DNA of 12,333 nt from an uncultured Muribaculaceae bacterium (GTDB taxonomy: Bacteria > Bacteroidota > Bacteroidia > Bacteroidales > Muribaculaceae): contig CAJTYC010000074.1 in assembly GCA_910584185.1 (NCBI GenBank), positions 1 through 12,333 on the forward strand, written 5' to 3'. The notes under the pieces were generated by a model that saw nothing but the letters and a program-made list of their open reading frames with translations, did not search any database and was not told the origin of the DNA. This document shows, piece by piece, positions 5,304 to 12,333 of this stretch; the first letter of the stretch is position 1; every line of letters starts with the position of its first letter. The translations under genes and the position numbers were made by a program.

Positions 5304-6891
5304 TGAAGGTGTCAGGGAGGTCGTTCTCGTAGAGGATGGTGTCGCCTTTGGCGAGCATTCTGCCGAGGATTGTCTGGGCATCGTTGAAGGTCGCGACTTC
5401 GTAGAGGTTGTCGGTGTTGAAGCCGGTTTCCTTTATGCCATCCACTATCGCCATGCGGTTATATTCTCCAACCACTATGGCCACGTCTACGTTTTCGCCT
5501 ACGTGTTTGCCGAACTCTCGGTTGAGGTTATATTGCTCGCTGCCGAGCTCTATCATGCCGGGTGTCACTATTATCCGTTTTCCCTCCTTGAAGTGCGAGA
5601 GCACGTCCACTGCCATCTTGGAGCCGGCGGGGTTGGAGTTGAATGCGTCGTCGAGGATTGTCACGCCGCCGGGTGTCTGCTTGATGCTGAGGCGGTGCTC
5701 CACCTGGTCGATCGTGGCAACTGCGTATCTTATCTTGTCGGTGCTCACCCCGAGCTGGAGGGCTATCACCACGGCTGCCAATATGTCGGAGATGTTGCAC
5801 TCGCCGAGCAGGCGTGTCTCGAGGTCGAGTTGTAAGCCGTCAGGCCCGCACACTTTGAACTTTGTGCCTTGCGACGTGTAACGAATGTCGGTGGCTATGT
5901 AGTCGCAGCCATCGGTGTTGGTTATGCCGTAACGCAGGGCACGGGTGTTGCTCACCTGACGTTCGGCGCATGGCACGAAGTCATTGTTGATCACTGCGCA
6001 GCCGTCGGCGGGCAGGTCGTCCACGAGCTCGAACTTGGTGCGGCACACATTATCTATCGTCTTGAACGACTCGAGGTGCATGGGGCCCACTGCCGTGACG
6101 ATGCCCATCTTGGGATGCACAATGTCGCAGATTTCCTTGATGTCGCCGAGCTGCTTGGCTCCCATCTCGCACACGAAGATCTGGTTGTATGGCTTCATGT
6201 ACTCGCGGATTGTCCGCACCACGCCCATCGGCGTATTGAACGAGCCGGGGGTCATCAGCACGTCAAACTGCTCGCTGAGGATGCGCGTCAGGTAATGCTT
6301 GGTGCTTGTCTTGCCGTAGCTTCCCGTAATGCCGACTATGGTGAGGTCGGGCATTCCTGCTATGATGCGCTTGGCATCGTTGATATAACGTTGCTGAATT
6401 GATTTCTCCACCGGAATCAGCAACACGTGGCAAAGAATCATCACGGCCCAGGAGAATATGCTGATGCAGAGCATATAGCCGATGGTCAGCATCACGCCGT
6501 TGTAAGCGCCGATTGTGACGCCCCACGATGTTATGGCGACCGCCACCGCGCCTGCGAGCGAGAGCAGGGAAGTGAGCGAGAATAGACGCCACACGCGCTT
6601 GGTCCACACCAGCGGCTTCTTCGACTTGCGGCGGAAGATCAGAAAAATCTTGGAGAGGCAGGCCACGGCCACGAGCAGTGCAGCGGCGCGGTAGTCGAGG
6701 AGCTGCGAGGCGAAGAGCAACAGCAGGCAGGCCACGTCTGCGAGACGCCAAGCCGATGCAATGTTGGGCTGGAGCCAACGCCAATAACGGTCCACCCTAT
6801 AGCTGTTCTGCTGGAACATCTGCAGGTCATACTTGAAATTGAGCACCATATATATGGCGCAGATTACATAGATTACTATAAAGAAAATCAT
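5299..6891 (-). CDS. Membrane-anchored Mur ligase-family protein (MurF-like)
   Basis: A 530-residue protein with about five N-terminal membrane segments (roughly 1-18, 47-63, 68-86, 104-122, 131-160), then a complete Mur ligase catalytic region. Visible motifs are the ATP loop GITGSYGKTST (187-197), CEMGA (241-245), H272 in GPMHLESF, K286 at the site of the usually carbamylated lysine, GECNISDILAA (363-373), EHR (398-400) and DDAFNSNPAG (414-423). The last closely matches the MurF form DDxxNxNP. Ordinary MurF has an N-terminal UDP-MurNAc-binding domain, which is absent here and replaced by membrane segments. It is therefore probably not the housekeeping MurF, but may join an amino acid or peptide to a lipid-linked or envelope substrate. 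It lies 33 bases after the hydrolase gene, probably in one transcript. AAAGGAT precedes its ATG. Confidence 0.85.
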   Translation of the reverse strand: MIFFIVIYVICAIYMVLNFKYDLQMFQQNSYRVDRYWRWLQPNIASAWRLADVACLLLLFASQLLDYRAAALLVAVACLSKIFLIFRRKSKKPLVWTKRVWRLFSLTSLLSLAGAVAVAITSWGVTIGAYNGVMLTIGYMLCISIFSWAVMILCHVLLIPVEKSIQQRYINDAKRIIAGMPDLTIVGITGSYGKTSTKHYLTRILSEQFDVLMTPGSFNTPMGVVRTIREYMKPYNQIFVCEMGAKQLGDIKEICDIVHPKMGIVTAVGPMHLESFKTIDNVCRTKFELVDDLPADGCAVINNDFVPCAERQVSNTRALRYGITNTDGCDYIATDIRYTSQGTKFKVCGPDGLQLDLETRLLGECNISDILAAVVIALQLGVSTDKIRYAVATIDQVEHRLSIKQTPGGVTILDDAFNSNPAGSKMAVDVLSHFKEGKRIIVTPGMIELGSEQYNLNREFGKHVGENVDVAIVVGEYNRMAIVDGIKETGFNTDNLYEVATFNDAQTILGRMLAKGDTILYENDLPDTFK

Positions 6892-6924
6892 ATCCTTTGT
6901 GTATTATATTTCACATTTGTTAGA

Positions 6925-7701
6925 TTATCTAAGGTCATTTTTAAAGAATTCGCGCATCACCGCGCGGAAGCCGGCCGGGTTGTCGAGAAAAGAATAGTGG
7001 CCTGCTTCGGGGAAAGATACAAGTCCGGCGTCGGATATATGTTTTTCCATATACTTCGCATCAGCGAGGGGTGTCGCGGTATCTTTCTCGCCCCAAATCA
7101 GTAATGTGGAGGCCTTTATCCGGGGAAGCACCGGACGCAGGTCCTGGTTTATGCACTTGCTCATCACGGAGCGCATCATGGGCGACGAATTGCGGTAATC
7201 GGCCGAGCCGGCACTACCCCGCCACTTGTTGATCATCTTGCCGCCGAGATTCTTGCCGAGCAATATGGGGAGAATCTTCTTAGCGACCTTGAACGAGTAC
7301 ACCTTAATATAATACTTCGGCTTGCGTTTCGGCTTGAGGCCGGCACCATCTACGAGCACCATTCGGCTTATGGGGTTGCGCGATGAGATGACCAGACTTA
7401 TGCGTCCGCCGAAAGAGTGGCCTATCAGCACCGGGTCATGTATGCCGAGGCGCTTGCAGAACTCCTCTATGAAATCGGCATATTCATATACGCCCCAGGG
7501 TGTGGGTGGTTCCTGGCTGCTGCCATGGCCGGGGAGATCGAGGTTGAAAACTCGCATGCCGGGTTCGAGGACGGCGGCAATGCTGCGCACAGTGGTATGG
7601 TTGCAGCCCCAGCCATGCATCAGCACCACCGGGTTGCCATTTTCAGGTCCGGTGACCTCATAATGCATGCGCAGGCCATTGATTTCTATATCTTTTTCCA
7701 T
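6925..7701 (-). CDS. Alpha/beta hydrolase
   Basis: A 258-residue alpha/beta-hydrolase-fold enzyme, probably cytoplasmic; the substrate is not predictable. Visible are the oxyanion region HGWGCN, the strand FNLDLPGHGSS, the nucleophile elbow GHSFGG (Ser96), the acid in WGEKDTATP (Asp207) and the base in EAGHYSF (His235): a full catalytic triad. The cap (about 120-190) is Lys/Arg-rich. The frame extends upstream to 7743, but I chose the ATG at 7701: a TAACTTTG -7 box lies at 7732-7739, so transcription begins downstream of the longer start. The family's first strand (IEINGLRMHYEVTG) also follows soon after this ATG. It is the first gene of the unit with the Mur ligase-like gene, which hints at an envelope-related ester or amide, but that is inference. 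Confidence 0.85.
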   Translation of the reverse strand: MEKDIEINGLRMHYEVTGPENGNPVVLMHGWGCNHTTVRSIAAVLEPGMRVFNLDLPGHGSSQEPPTPWGVYEYADFIEEFCKRLGIHDPVLIGHSFGGRISLVISSRNPISRMVLVDGAGLKPKRKPKYYIKVYSFKVAKKILPILLGKNLGGKMINKWRGSAGSADYRNSSPMMRSVMSKCINQDLRPVLPRIKASTLLIWGEKDTATPLADAKYMEKHISDAGLVSFPEAGHYSFLDNPAGFRAVMREFFKNDLR

Positions 7702-7708
7702 GCTCAGA

Positions 7709-7739
7709 AAGTTGGGTATTGTCCCAACTTGCAAAGTTA
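7709..7739 (-). promoter_or_regulatory. Hydrolase promoter -7 box overlapping an inverted repeat
   Basis: On the minus strand TAACTTTG (7739-7732) fits the -7 consensus; no good -33 box is seen. The start would fall near 7725. There an inverted repeat AAGTTGGG (7709-7716) / CCCAACTT (7723-7730) with a 6-base spacer covers the start and leader. It could be an operator or a leader hairpin. Confidence 0.45.
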
Positions 7740-7782
7740 GCATAAAAAAATCGGAAACTTGGCAGTTTTCAGCATAAAAATT

Positions 7783-7820
7783 AATGGCTACGCAAGCATA
7801 TTTTGCTTTGCGTAGCCATT
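7783..7820 (-). terminator. Intrinsic terminator of the lysozyme-lipoprotein unit
   Basis: AATGGCTACGCAA and its inverted copy form a 13-bp stem, extended by GCA/TGC after one bulged base, around a short AT-rich loop. On the minus strand it is followed by AATTTTTATG. It lies about 70 bases beyond the lipoprotein stop and just before the hydrolase promoter. Confidence 0.7.
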
Positions 7821-7876
7821 ATTCATTATTCTTTATTCATTATTCTTTATTCATTATTCATTATTCATTATTCTTT
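7821..7876. repeat. Eight tandem 7-base units ATTCATT / ATTCTTT
   Basis: Eight contiguous heptamers, five ATTCATT and three ATTCTTT, lie between the terminator hairpin and the lipoprotein stop. The sequence resembles the tail next to B5. Confidence 0.8.
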
Positions 7877-7889
7877 GGCGTGGTTTGTT

Positions 7890-8708
7890 TCACTTGTGAA
7901 TCAAGTCGTGCCAGTAGGCCCGGTGGAGCGAGACAACTGAGTCGGTGGGGAGATATAGCACCGGGTTGCCGGTGTCGGGGGCATCGGTGGCGAGCACCAG
8001 CTCGTTGCCCTTGCTGTCGGCGAAGTGGTAGGTTTCGGTTTCGGCCGTGCCTTCAGTTTCGCGGTCGCCTTCGAGCAGCGCCTGGGGCACCTCGTGCAGG
8101 TGCGCCACGCCATCGTAAACCGCCATTCTGAAAGGCTTTGCAGAAGCGTCTGACGGGCTTTCGCGCTTGTCGATGCGGTATATCCTGCCGTCGGCATCAT
8201 TGCGCAGGCATAGTACCGGCTTCCAGCCTTGACGTATTGACTCGGGGAGGCTGTTGATTTCCTCGCGGGTCAGGCTATCGATCAGCACACGTTCCCGGCA
8301 CGACACATAAGGCACGTCATACAGTGCCACGTCTACCCAAACATAGCGGCCATCGTCGAGACTCCATCCGCGCCAACCGCTCTCCTGCCAGTTTGACGAC
8401 CTTGAGCTTGTGATGGCACGGCGCAACGAATCGTCGACGAGCTGGCTGTAATAGCCGCGCATCTGCTCCGCATTGTCGATATCGTGGAGCGGATAAGGGC
8501 GCTGCAGCGGGTAGCTGACGAGTCCGGCGAAAGAGTCACTGTCGTTATCGGAGATAGCCTGCACCAGTTTCTTGACCGGAGTGGGGAGAGAGTCATTAGA
8601 CTCGGCGGCTGAATCGGCAGAACCGTTACCTTTACCGCCGCAGGCGGGCGTCAGGCAAAGCAAGCCGAGCGTGAAAGAATATATGATCGTTTGGATTTTG
8701 ATAAGCAT
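7890..8708 (-). CDS. Hypothetical lipoprotein
   Basis: A 272-residue predicted lipoprotein. Residues 1-22 are a signal peptide (MLIKIQTIIYSFTLGLLCLT) ending in a lipobox-like LTPAC, with Cys23 the likely lipidated residue, followed by a Gly/Ser/Asp-rich linker. The mature part has no domain I can name. Residues about 44-100 (VKKLVQAISDNDSDSFAGLV ... RGYYSQLVDDSLRRAI) have the look of an NTF2-like or similar small alpha+beta fold; this is a guess. Its start lies 58 bases inside the end of the lysozyme gene in another frame, and no other in-frame ATG keeps the signal peptide, so the overlap appears real. It is probably co-transcribed with the lysozyme gene and ends at the terminator at 7783-7820. 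The location would be the periplasm or outer membrane. Confidence 0.75.
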   Translation of the reverse strand: MLIKIQTIIYSFTLGLLCLTPACGGKGNGSADSAAESNDSLPTPVKKLVQAISDNDSDSFAGLVSYPLQRPYPLHDIDNAEQMRGYYSQLVDDSLRRAITSSRSSNWQESGWRGWSLDDGRYVWVDVALYDVPYVSCRERVLIDSLTREEINSLPESIRQGWKPVLCLRNDADGRIYRIDKRESPSDASAKPFRMAVYDGVAHLHEVPQALLEGDRETEGTAETETYHFADSKGNELVLATDAPDTGNPVLYLPTDSVVSLHRAYWHDLIHK

Positions 8709-9454
8709 GCCAATTGATAGTGTGTTTTTTCAGGAAATTGAGAACGCTTGTTTTCGGGCAAAGCAAAGTCTAAATAAACAGCGGCGCTGATGGGGTCGGA
8801 CGGTTTCTTGGAGTCGGGGGCGGCCTTTTGGCTTGAAGCGGCCTTGGAATCGTCGGCCTTGGAATCGTCGGCCTTGGAATCGTCGGCCTTGGAATCGGAC
8901 TGACCGGTAGAGGCTACCAACTCCTCTTCCGTAATGAAAAGCTGCTCAAACTCCTCTATGCGGCGGCTCTTGATTTGCTTATGAGTCTTGCCGCGATACT
9001 TGGAATGTGCCACATAGCTATCGAAGATATCGCGGTCGCCGGCCCTGAGCTTGCGGGCCACGGCACTTCTCAGAGCTGCACCGCTACCTATATTATAGGC
9101 GAGCACGCCGAGCAACAGAGAGTCGGCACCAAAAGAGCGGAACACAGCACAATTCTTGAGAAGATCCTTGCGCAGCAGCGCGTCAGCCTCCTTCTCGCTG
9201 AGCACCTTGCCGCGCCTGTACTTCTCACCCGGGAGCACCTTGTGGCCATAACCTATCAGAGGCCAATGGCGGGCACTGTGGAGCGTCTCGTACTTCTTGA
9301 TAATTTCAACAGCCTTCTCGAAATCGGAGACTTCGGAGACTGCAACTTGCTGTTGGGCAGCCGGCTCGTTCACGGCGATTTTCTGATAGCCGCGTCCGGC
9401 GATAAGGCTGCTTGAGAAAAGTAATGCAATAGAAATAGCTGAAAAAAGTTTCAT
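8651..9454 (-). CDS. Secreted GH24-type lysozyme
   Basis: A 267-residue predicted peptidoglycan muramidase. Residues 1-19 are a Sec signal peptide (MKLFSAISIALLFSSSLIAG). The GH24 domain spans about 44-175: the catalytic Glu56 in KKYETLH, the GYGH motif (68-71), LPGEKY, AYNIGSG (119-125) and KLRAGDRDIFDSYVAHSKYRG. The form matches the lysozyme widespread in Bacteroides, which has HxxxxWP before GYGH in place of the usual DxxGxxT; I recall this from family knowledge. After the domain comes a low-complexity DSKAD repeat (about 187-205) and a tail of unknown role whose end overlaps the lipoprotein gene. It may serve cell-wall remodelling or attack on other cells. A decayed prophage origin is possible, but no other phage gene is here. 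Confidence 0.85.
   Translation of the reverse strand: MKLFSAISIALLFSSSLIAGRGYQKIAVNEPAAQQQVAVSEVSDFEKAVEIIKKYETLHSARHWPLIGYGHKVLPGEKYRRGKVLSEKEADALLRKDLLKNCAVFRSFGADSLLLGVLAYNIGSGAALRSAVARKLRAGDRDIFDSYVAHSKYRGKTHKQIKSRRIEEFEQLFITEEELVASTGQSDSKADDSKADDSKADDSKAASSQKAAPDSKKPSDPISAAVYLDFALPENKRSQFPEKTHYQLACLSKSKRSYILSRSACFA
8840..8898. repeat. 15-base tandem repeat coding for (DSKAD)n
   Basis: GGCCTTGGAATCGTC occurs three times exactly (8840-8854, 8855-8869, 8870-8884), followed by a fourth copy that diverges at the end (8885-8898). In the lysozyme it codes for repeated Asp-Ser-Lys-Ala-Asp. The unit length keeps the frame whatever the copy number. Confidence 0.9.
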
Positions 9455-9702
9455 TCGGAGATAATTTTCACCTGATCACTCGCACAGGGGGGCACAGCTA
9501 CGCCGCTCGTGGGATATATCGGAGATTCAGGCCTCTGCCCGCTGACGCGAAGGGTGGACACGCCGAGAAAACTCTCCCCGATAGATGAGGTGGTTACAAA
9601 TCGGTTCGTGCAGCCCATAAAGTTACTCTTTCTGCACGGACCTGTTGAAACAAACAGGGATTTCATACGCTGATAAAACGCGGAGTCGGCCCCATTGTTC
9701 AT
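9451..9702 (-). CDS. Uncertain 83-residue ORF upstream of the lysozyme
   Basis: An open frame of 83 codons whose stop overlaps the lysozyme start by four bases (ATGA), the pattern of translational coupling. The protein is Ser/Gly/Pro-rich with three Cys, has no signal peptide, membrane segment or domain I can see, and matches nothing I recognise. There is no clear promoter or ribosome site before it. It may be a small gene of the lysozyme unit or just the unit's leader. The ATGA overlap is the only positive evidence. Confidence 0.3.
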   Translation of the reverse strand: MNNGADSAFYQRMKSLFVSTGPCRKSNFMGCTNRFVTTSSIGESFLGVSTLRVSGQRPESPIYPTSGVAVPPCASDQVKIISE

Positions 9703-9839
9703 GTAGATTAACGCTTATTGAGGAATATTATTTTATTTTTGAATTAATTTTGTGTTAAAAAGCATATTTTTATAACATTTTAGATAAGGCAACGACAAAA
9801 CTTCCGGGCATTCTAACACTACATAGAGAGTATTCCGCG
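9703..9839. other. AT-rich spacer between divergent units
   Basis: Strongly AT-rich to about 9785, then mixed. It lies between the leftward lysozyme unit and the 11-base array. No gene and no convincing leftward promoter is seen. Confidence 0.5.
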
Positions 9840-9916
9840 GGCACGCAAACGGCACTCAAACGGCACGCAAACGGCACTCAAACGGCACGCAGACGGCAAT
9901 AAAACGGCGCTCAAAC
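9840..9916 (+). repeat. Seven tandem 11-base repeats upstream of recJ
   Basis: Seven contiguous units of consensus GGCACKCAAAC: GGCACGCAAAC and GGCACTCAAAC alternate for the first four, then GGCACGCAGAC, GGCAATAAAAC and GGCGCTCAAAC. Each unit is about one helical turn. The array ends 12 bases before the -33 box of recJ, so a protein bound along one DNA face could act on that promoter. The period is not a multiple of three, and I see no coding frame. Confidence 0.9.
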
Positions 9917-9928
9917 GCGTGTTCAAAT

Positions 9929-9959
9929 TTTGTCGGGTTAGATTTTTTTGCTAATTTTG
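9929..9959 (+). promoter_or_regulatory. Promoter of recJ
   Basis: TTTG (9929-9932), exactly 19 bases, TAATTTTG (9952-9959): a full match to the Bacteroidota consensus. Transcription would begin near 9966, leaving a leader of about 110 nt before the recJ ATG. That leader starts with GGAGG and a four-codon frame ATG CGT TTT TGA (9976-9987), and contains a weak GTCGG/CCGAC hairpin (10024-10049). Confidence 0.75.
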
Positions 9960-10074
9960 CATATTGGAGGAAAAAATGCGTTTTTGAGTTCGCACTTTAC
10001 CAGGAAGGGGAATAAATTCAACGGTCGGCCTCGGCAAAGGGCTACCGACAACATCAAGTGAGAGACAACAATTT

Positions 10075-11814
10075 ATGATCAAGAAATGGAATTATCAGCC
10101 GCTGACACTTCAGCAGAAAGAAGAGGCCGACCGGCTTCTCGACAATTGCGGGGGCACCTCCGCGATAGCCGAGCTGCTGGTGCGCCGCGGAGTGTCGACG
10201 CCGGCAGAGGCAGACTCCTTTTTCGCCCCCTCACTCAAGGAACTACACGACCCCTTCCTCATGCCCGATATGGACAAGGCTGTGGAACGCCTGAACCGTG
10301 CCATGGGAGCAAAAGAGCGCATCATGATATATGGAGACTACGATGTGGACGGCACCACAGCCGTTGCGCTCGTGTATAAATATCTGCAAAACTACTACTC
10401 CAACGTGGAGTACTATATACCCACGCGCGACGACGAGGGCTACGGCATATCGCAGAAGAGCATCGACTATGCCGCCGAGAACGGCGTGAAACTTATAATA
10501 GTGCTCGACTGCGGCATAAAGGCCATCGACGAGATAGCGTATGCCAAGAGCAAGGGAATCGACTTCATAATCTGCGACCACCACATGCCCGACGATACGC
10601 TTCCTGACGCGGTGGCGATACTCAACCCCAAGATGCCGGGGAGCACATATCCGTGCGAGCATCTGAGCGGGTGCGGCGTCGGCTTCAAGTTTATGCAGGG
10701 CTTCGCGCTGAGCAACGGCCTCGGCAACCACAACGAGCTCGAGTCGATGCTCGACTTGGTGGCCGTGTCGATAGCCTCCGACCTTGTGCCGCTTGTGGGC
10801 GAGAACCGCATCATGGCCTATCATGGCCTGCGCCGGCTCAACTCCAACCCCAACCTGGGTCTGCGCAGCATCATAAGGCTCTGCAAGCTGACCAACAAAG
10901 ACATCACCATAAGCGAGGTGATATTCAAGATCGGACCCCGCATCAACGCCTCAGGGCGTATGCAGAGCGGCATGGAGACAGTGGACCTGCTGGTGAGCCG
11001 CGACCTGCACGAAGCCTTCGAGAAAGGTAAGGACATAGACCAATACAACCGCGAGCGCAAGGAGATAGACAAGAAAATCACCGAAGAGGCCAACGCACTG
11101 ATAGAGAAAAACGTGGGGATAGTCAACGGCAAACGCTCCATAGTGATATACAACCGCGACTGGCACAAGGGTGTGATAGGCATAGTGGCCTCGCGCCTCA
11201 CCGAGCTTTATTACAAGCCGGCGGTGGTGCTCTCGCAGAGCAACGGCCTGGCCACCGGCTCAGCCCGCTCCGTGCAGGGCTTCGACATCTACTCCGCAGT
11301 CAACGCCAACCGCGACCTGCTCGAGAACTTCGGCGGCCACCCATATGCCGTGGGTCTCTCGATGAAAGAGGAGAACATCAAAGAATTTACCGAACGGTTT
11401 GAGGAATATGTGGCCGACCACATACTCCCCAACCAGCTCGAACCGCACCTCGACATCGACGCCGAGATAGACTTTGCCGACATCACGCTCGAGCTGGTCA
11501 ACATGCTCAAGAAATTCAACCCCTTCGGGCCTAACAACCAAAAGCCGGTGTTCATGAGCCGCAACGTGTTTGACTTCGGCACGAGCAAGCTCGTGGGCAA
11601 GAACCTCGAGCATATAAAGTTAGAGCTCGAGGACGACAGCACGAGCCACGTGATCAACGCCATAGCGTTCAACATGTCGCAATATTTCGAGCACATCCAC
11701 GCCCACAAGCCTATCGACATCTGCTACACCATAGAGCAGAGCAAGCGCGGGTCGAGCCTCGACACCATCCAGCTGATGATACGCGACATCAGACCATCTG
11801 AGACAAAGAAATAA
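10075..11814 (+). CDS. recJ: Single-stranded-DNA-specific exonuclease RecJ
   Basis: A 579-residue 5'-3' single-strand exonuclease of the DHH family, acting in the cytoplasm in recombination, mismatch and base-excision repair with metal-ion catalysis. All key motifs are visible: YGDYDVDGTTA (86-96), DCG (145-147), CDHH (167-170), GCGVGFKF (199-206), SIASDLVPL (232-240), GPRINASGRM (287-296) and the DHHA1 motif GGHPYAVGLS (420-429), followed by an OB-like C-terminal domain. The length is normal for the family. The ATG at 10075 gives the expected N-terminus (KWNYQPL). It follows a consensus promoter after a leader of about 110 nt and precedes recQ by 14 bases, so the two are likely co-transcribed. 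Confidence 0.95.
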   Translation: MIKKWNYQPLTLQQKEEADRLLDNCGGTSAIAELLVRRGVSTPAEADSFFAPSLKELHDPFLMPDMDKAVERLNRAMGAKERIMIYGDYDVDGTTAVALVYKYLQNYYSNVEYYIPTRDDEGYGISQKSIDYAAENGVKLIIVLDCGIKAIDEIAYAKSKGIDFIICDHHMPDDTLPDAVAILNPKMPGSTYPCEHLSGCGVGFKFMQGFALSNGLGNHNELESMLDLVAVSIASDLVPLVGENRIMAYHGLRRLNSNPNLGLRSIIRLCKLTNKDITISEVIFKIGPRINASGRMQSGMETVDLLVSRDLHEAFEKGKDIDQYNRERKEIDKKITEEANALIEKNVGIVNGKRSIVIYNRDWHKGVIGIVASRLTELYYKPAVVLSQSNGLATGSARSVQGFDIYSAVNANRDLLENFGGHPYAVGLSMKEENIKEFTERFEEYVADHILPNQLEPHLDIDAEIDFADITLELVNMLKKFNPFGPNNQKPVFMSRNVFDFGTSKLVGKNLEHIKLELEDDSTSHVINAIAFNMSQYFEHIHAHKPIDICYTIEQSKRGSSLDTIQLMIRDIRPSETKK

Positions 11815-11828
11815 GGAGCTTACCACAT

Positions 11829-12333
11829 ATGTTAGGGGGAGGATTTGGCAAGGATCCGGTGGCGGTGCTGAAACGCTACTGGGGTTACAACGGCTTCAGG
11901 CCGTTGCAGCGCGACATCGTGGACTCCGTGCTGTCGGGTCATGACACATTGGGGCTTATGCCCACCGGTGGCGGCAAATCGATAACATTTCAGGTGCCCG
12001 CCATGATGCTCGACGGCGTCACCATAGTGGTGACACCACTCATCTCACTTATGAAAGACCAGGTGGACAACCTGAAGCGGCGCCGCATCAAGGCTGTCTT
12101 CATACATTCGGGCATGAGCATGCGCGAACGCAACGCCGTTCGCGAGAAGCTGCTCAACGGCGGCGCAAAATTTCTATACATATCGCCCGAACGCCTGCGC
12201 AACGACAACTTCATCAACGAGCTGCGGAGACTTACCGTAAACCTCATAGTGGTCGACGAAGCGCACTGCATATCGCAGTGGGGCTACGACTTCCGGCCGG
12301 CCTACCTCAACATAAAGCGGCTGCGCAAAGAGA
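11829..12333 (+). CDS. recQ: ATP-dependent DNA helicase RecQ (partial, cut by the window end)
   Basis: The first 168 residues of a superfamily 2 3'-5' helicase. Seen in order are the RecQ motif 0 (YNGFRPLQ, about 20-27), Walker A with GTGKT-like TGGGKS (46-51), motif Ia (VVTPLISLMKDQV), ISPERL (118-123), the DEAH box VVDEAHCISQWGYDFR (141-156) with the RecQ-specific aromatic-rich loop, and the start of the next helix. The rest of the helicase core, the RQC and any HRDC domain lie outside the window. The ATG at 11829 follows a GGAG 10 bases upstream. RecQ unwinds DNA so that RecJ can degrade the 5' strand, which fits their adjacency. Confidence 0.93.
   Translation, partial: MLGGGFGKDPVAVLKRYWGYNGFRPLQRDIVDSVLSGHDTLGLMPTGGGKSITFQVPAMMLDGVTIVVTPLISLMKDQVDNLKRRRIKAVFIHSGMSMRERNAVREKLLNGGAKFLYISPERLRNDNFINELRRLTVNLIVVDEAHCISQWGYDFRPAYLNIKRLRKE

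Noticed and set aside
5017..5835. Long plus-strand open frame of 272 codons
   Set aside because: It starts in the terminator hairpin, crosses three repeats and continues antisense to the Mur ligase gene, whose motifs are unmistakable.
5869..6402. Plus-strand open frame of 177 codons opposite the Mur ligase gene
   Set aside because: Antisense shadow in GC-rich coding DNA; the minus-strand protein explains the region.
8651..9702. A prophage lysis cassette
   Set aside because: The lysozyme has a Sec signal peptide and the form common as a chromosomal gene in Bacteroides. No holin, tail or integrase gene is nearby.
10243..10824. Minus-strand open frame of 193 codons opposite recJ
   Set aside because: Antisense shadow; recJ on plus shows all family motifs across the same bases.

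Overview
The window looks like a piece of a Bacteroidota chromosome, most likely order Bacteroidales and possibly Muribaculaceae. Several intergenic regions carry the Bacteroidota promoter pattern (TTTG or TTG, 19-20 bases, then TAnnTTTG). Shine-Dalgarno sites are weak. The proteins (a GH24 lysozyme of Bacteroides type, a membrane-anchored Mur ligase, an XRE regulator with a YYDDSTFETF-like tail) fit this group. The family-level placement is inference. No database search was possible.

Left part (1-5300) is gene-poor and repeat-rich. It holds an XRE-type regulator (minus), an AT-rich gene-free stretch of about 830 bases with five perfect TTTGCAAA palindromes, a GNAT-type acetyltransferase (minus), a two-gene unit (a 47-residue protein plus a frameshifted ~178-residue protein, plus strand), and tRNA-Ala(GGC) on the minus strand with its own promoter and terminator. 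Between these units lie 11 copies of two related GC-rich repeats of about 38 bases, here called A (6 copies) and B (5 copies). The A copies always come as reverse...forward pairs, and the three pairs bracket the regulator unit, the two-gene unit and the tRNA unit.

Middle part (5299-9702) is leftward. An alpha/beta hydrolase gene is followed 33 bases later by a Mur ligase-like gene whose N-terminal substrate domain is replaced by membrane segments. A second leftward group, ending at a clear terminator, contains an uncertain 83-residue ORF, a secreted GH24 lysozyme and a lipoprotein that overlaps the lysozyme gene by 58 bases. Envelope and peptidoglycan metabolism is the shared theme.

Right part (9703-12333) is rightward. 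Seven 11-base direct repeats and a near-consensus promoter precede recJ, followed 14 bases later by recQ, which runs off the window. RecJ nuclease and RecQ helicase cooperate in DNA end processing, and the pair is probably one operon.

The strongest candidates for something new are the A/B repeat system and its bracketing pattern, the TTTGCAAA operator cluster with a site inside the regulator's own promoter, and the 11-base array ahead of recJ.
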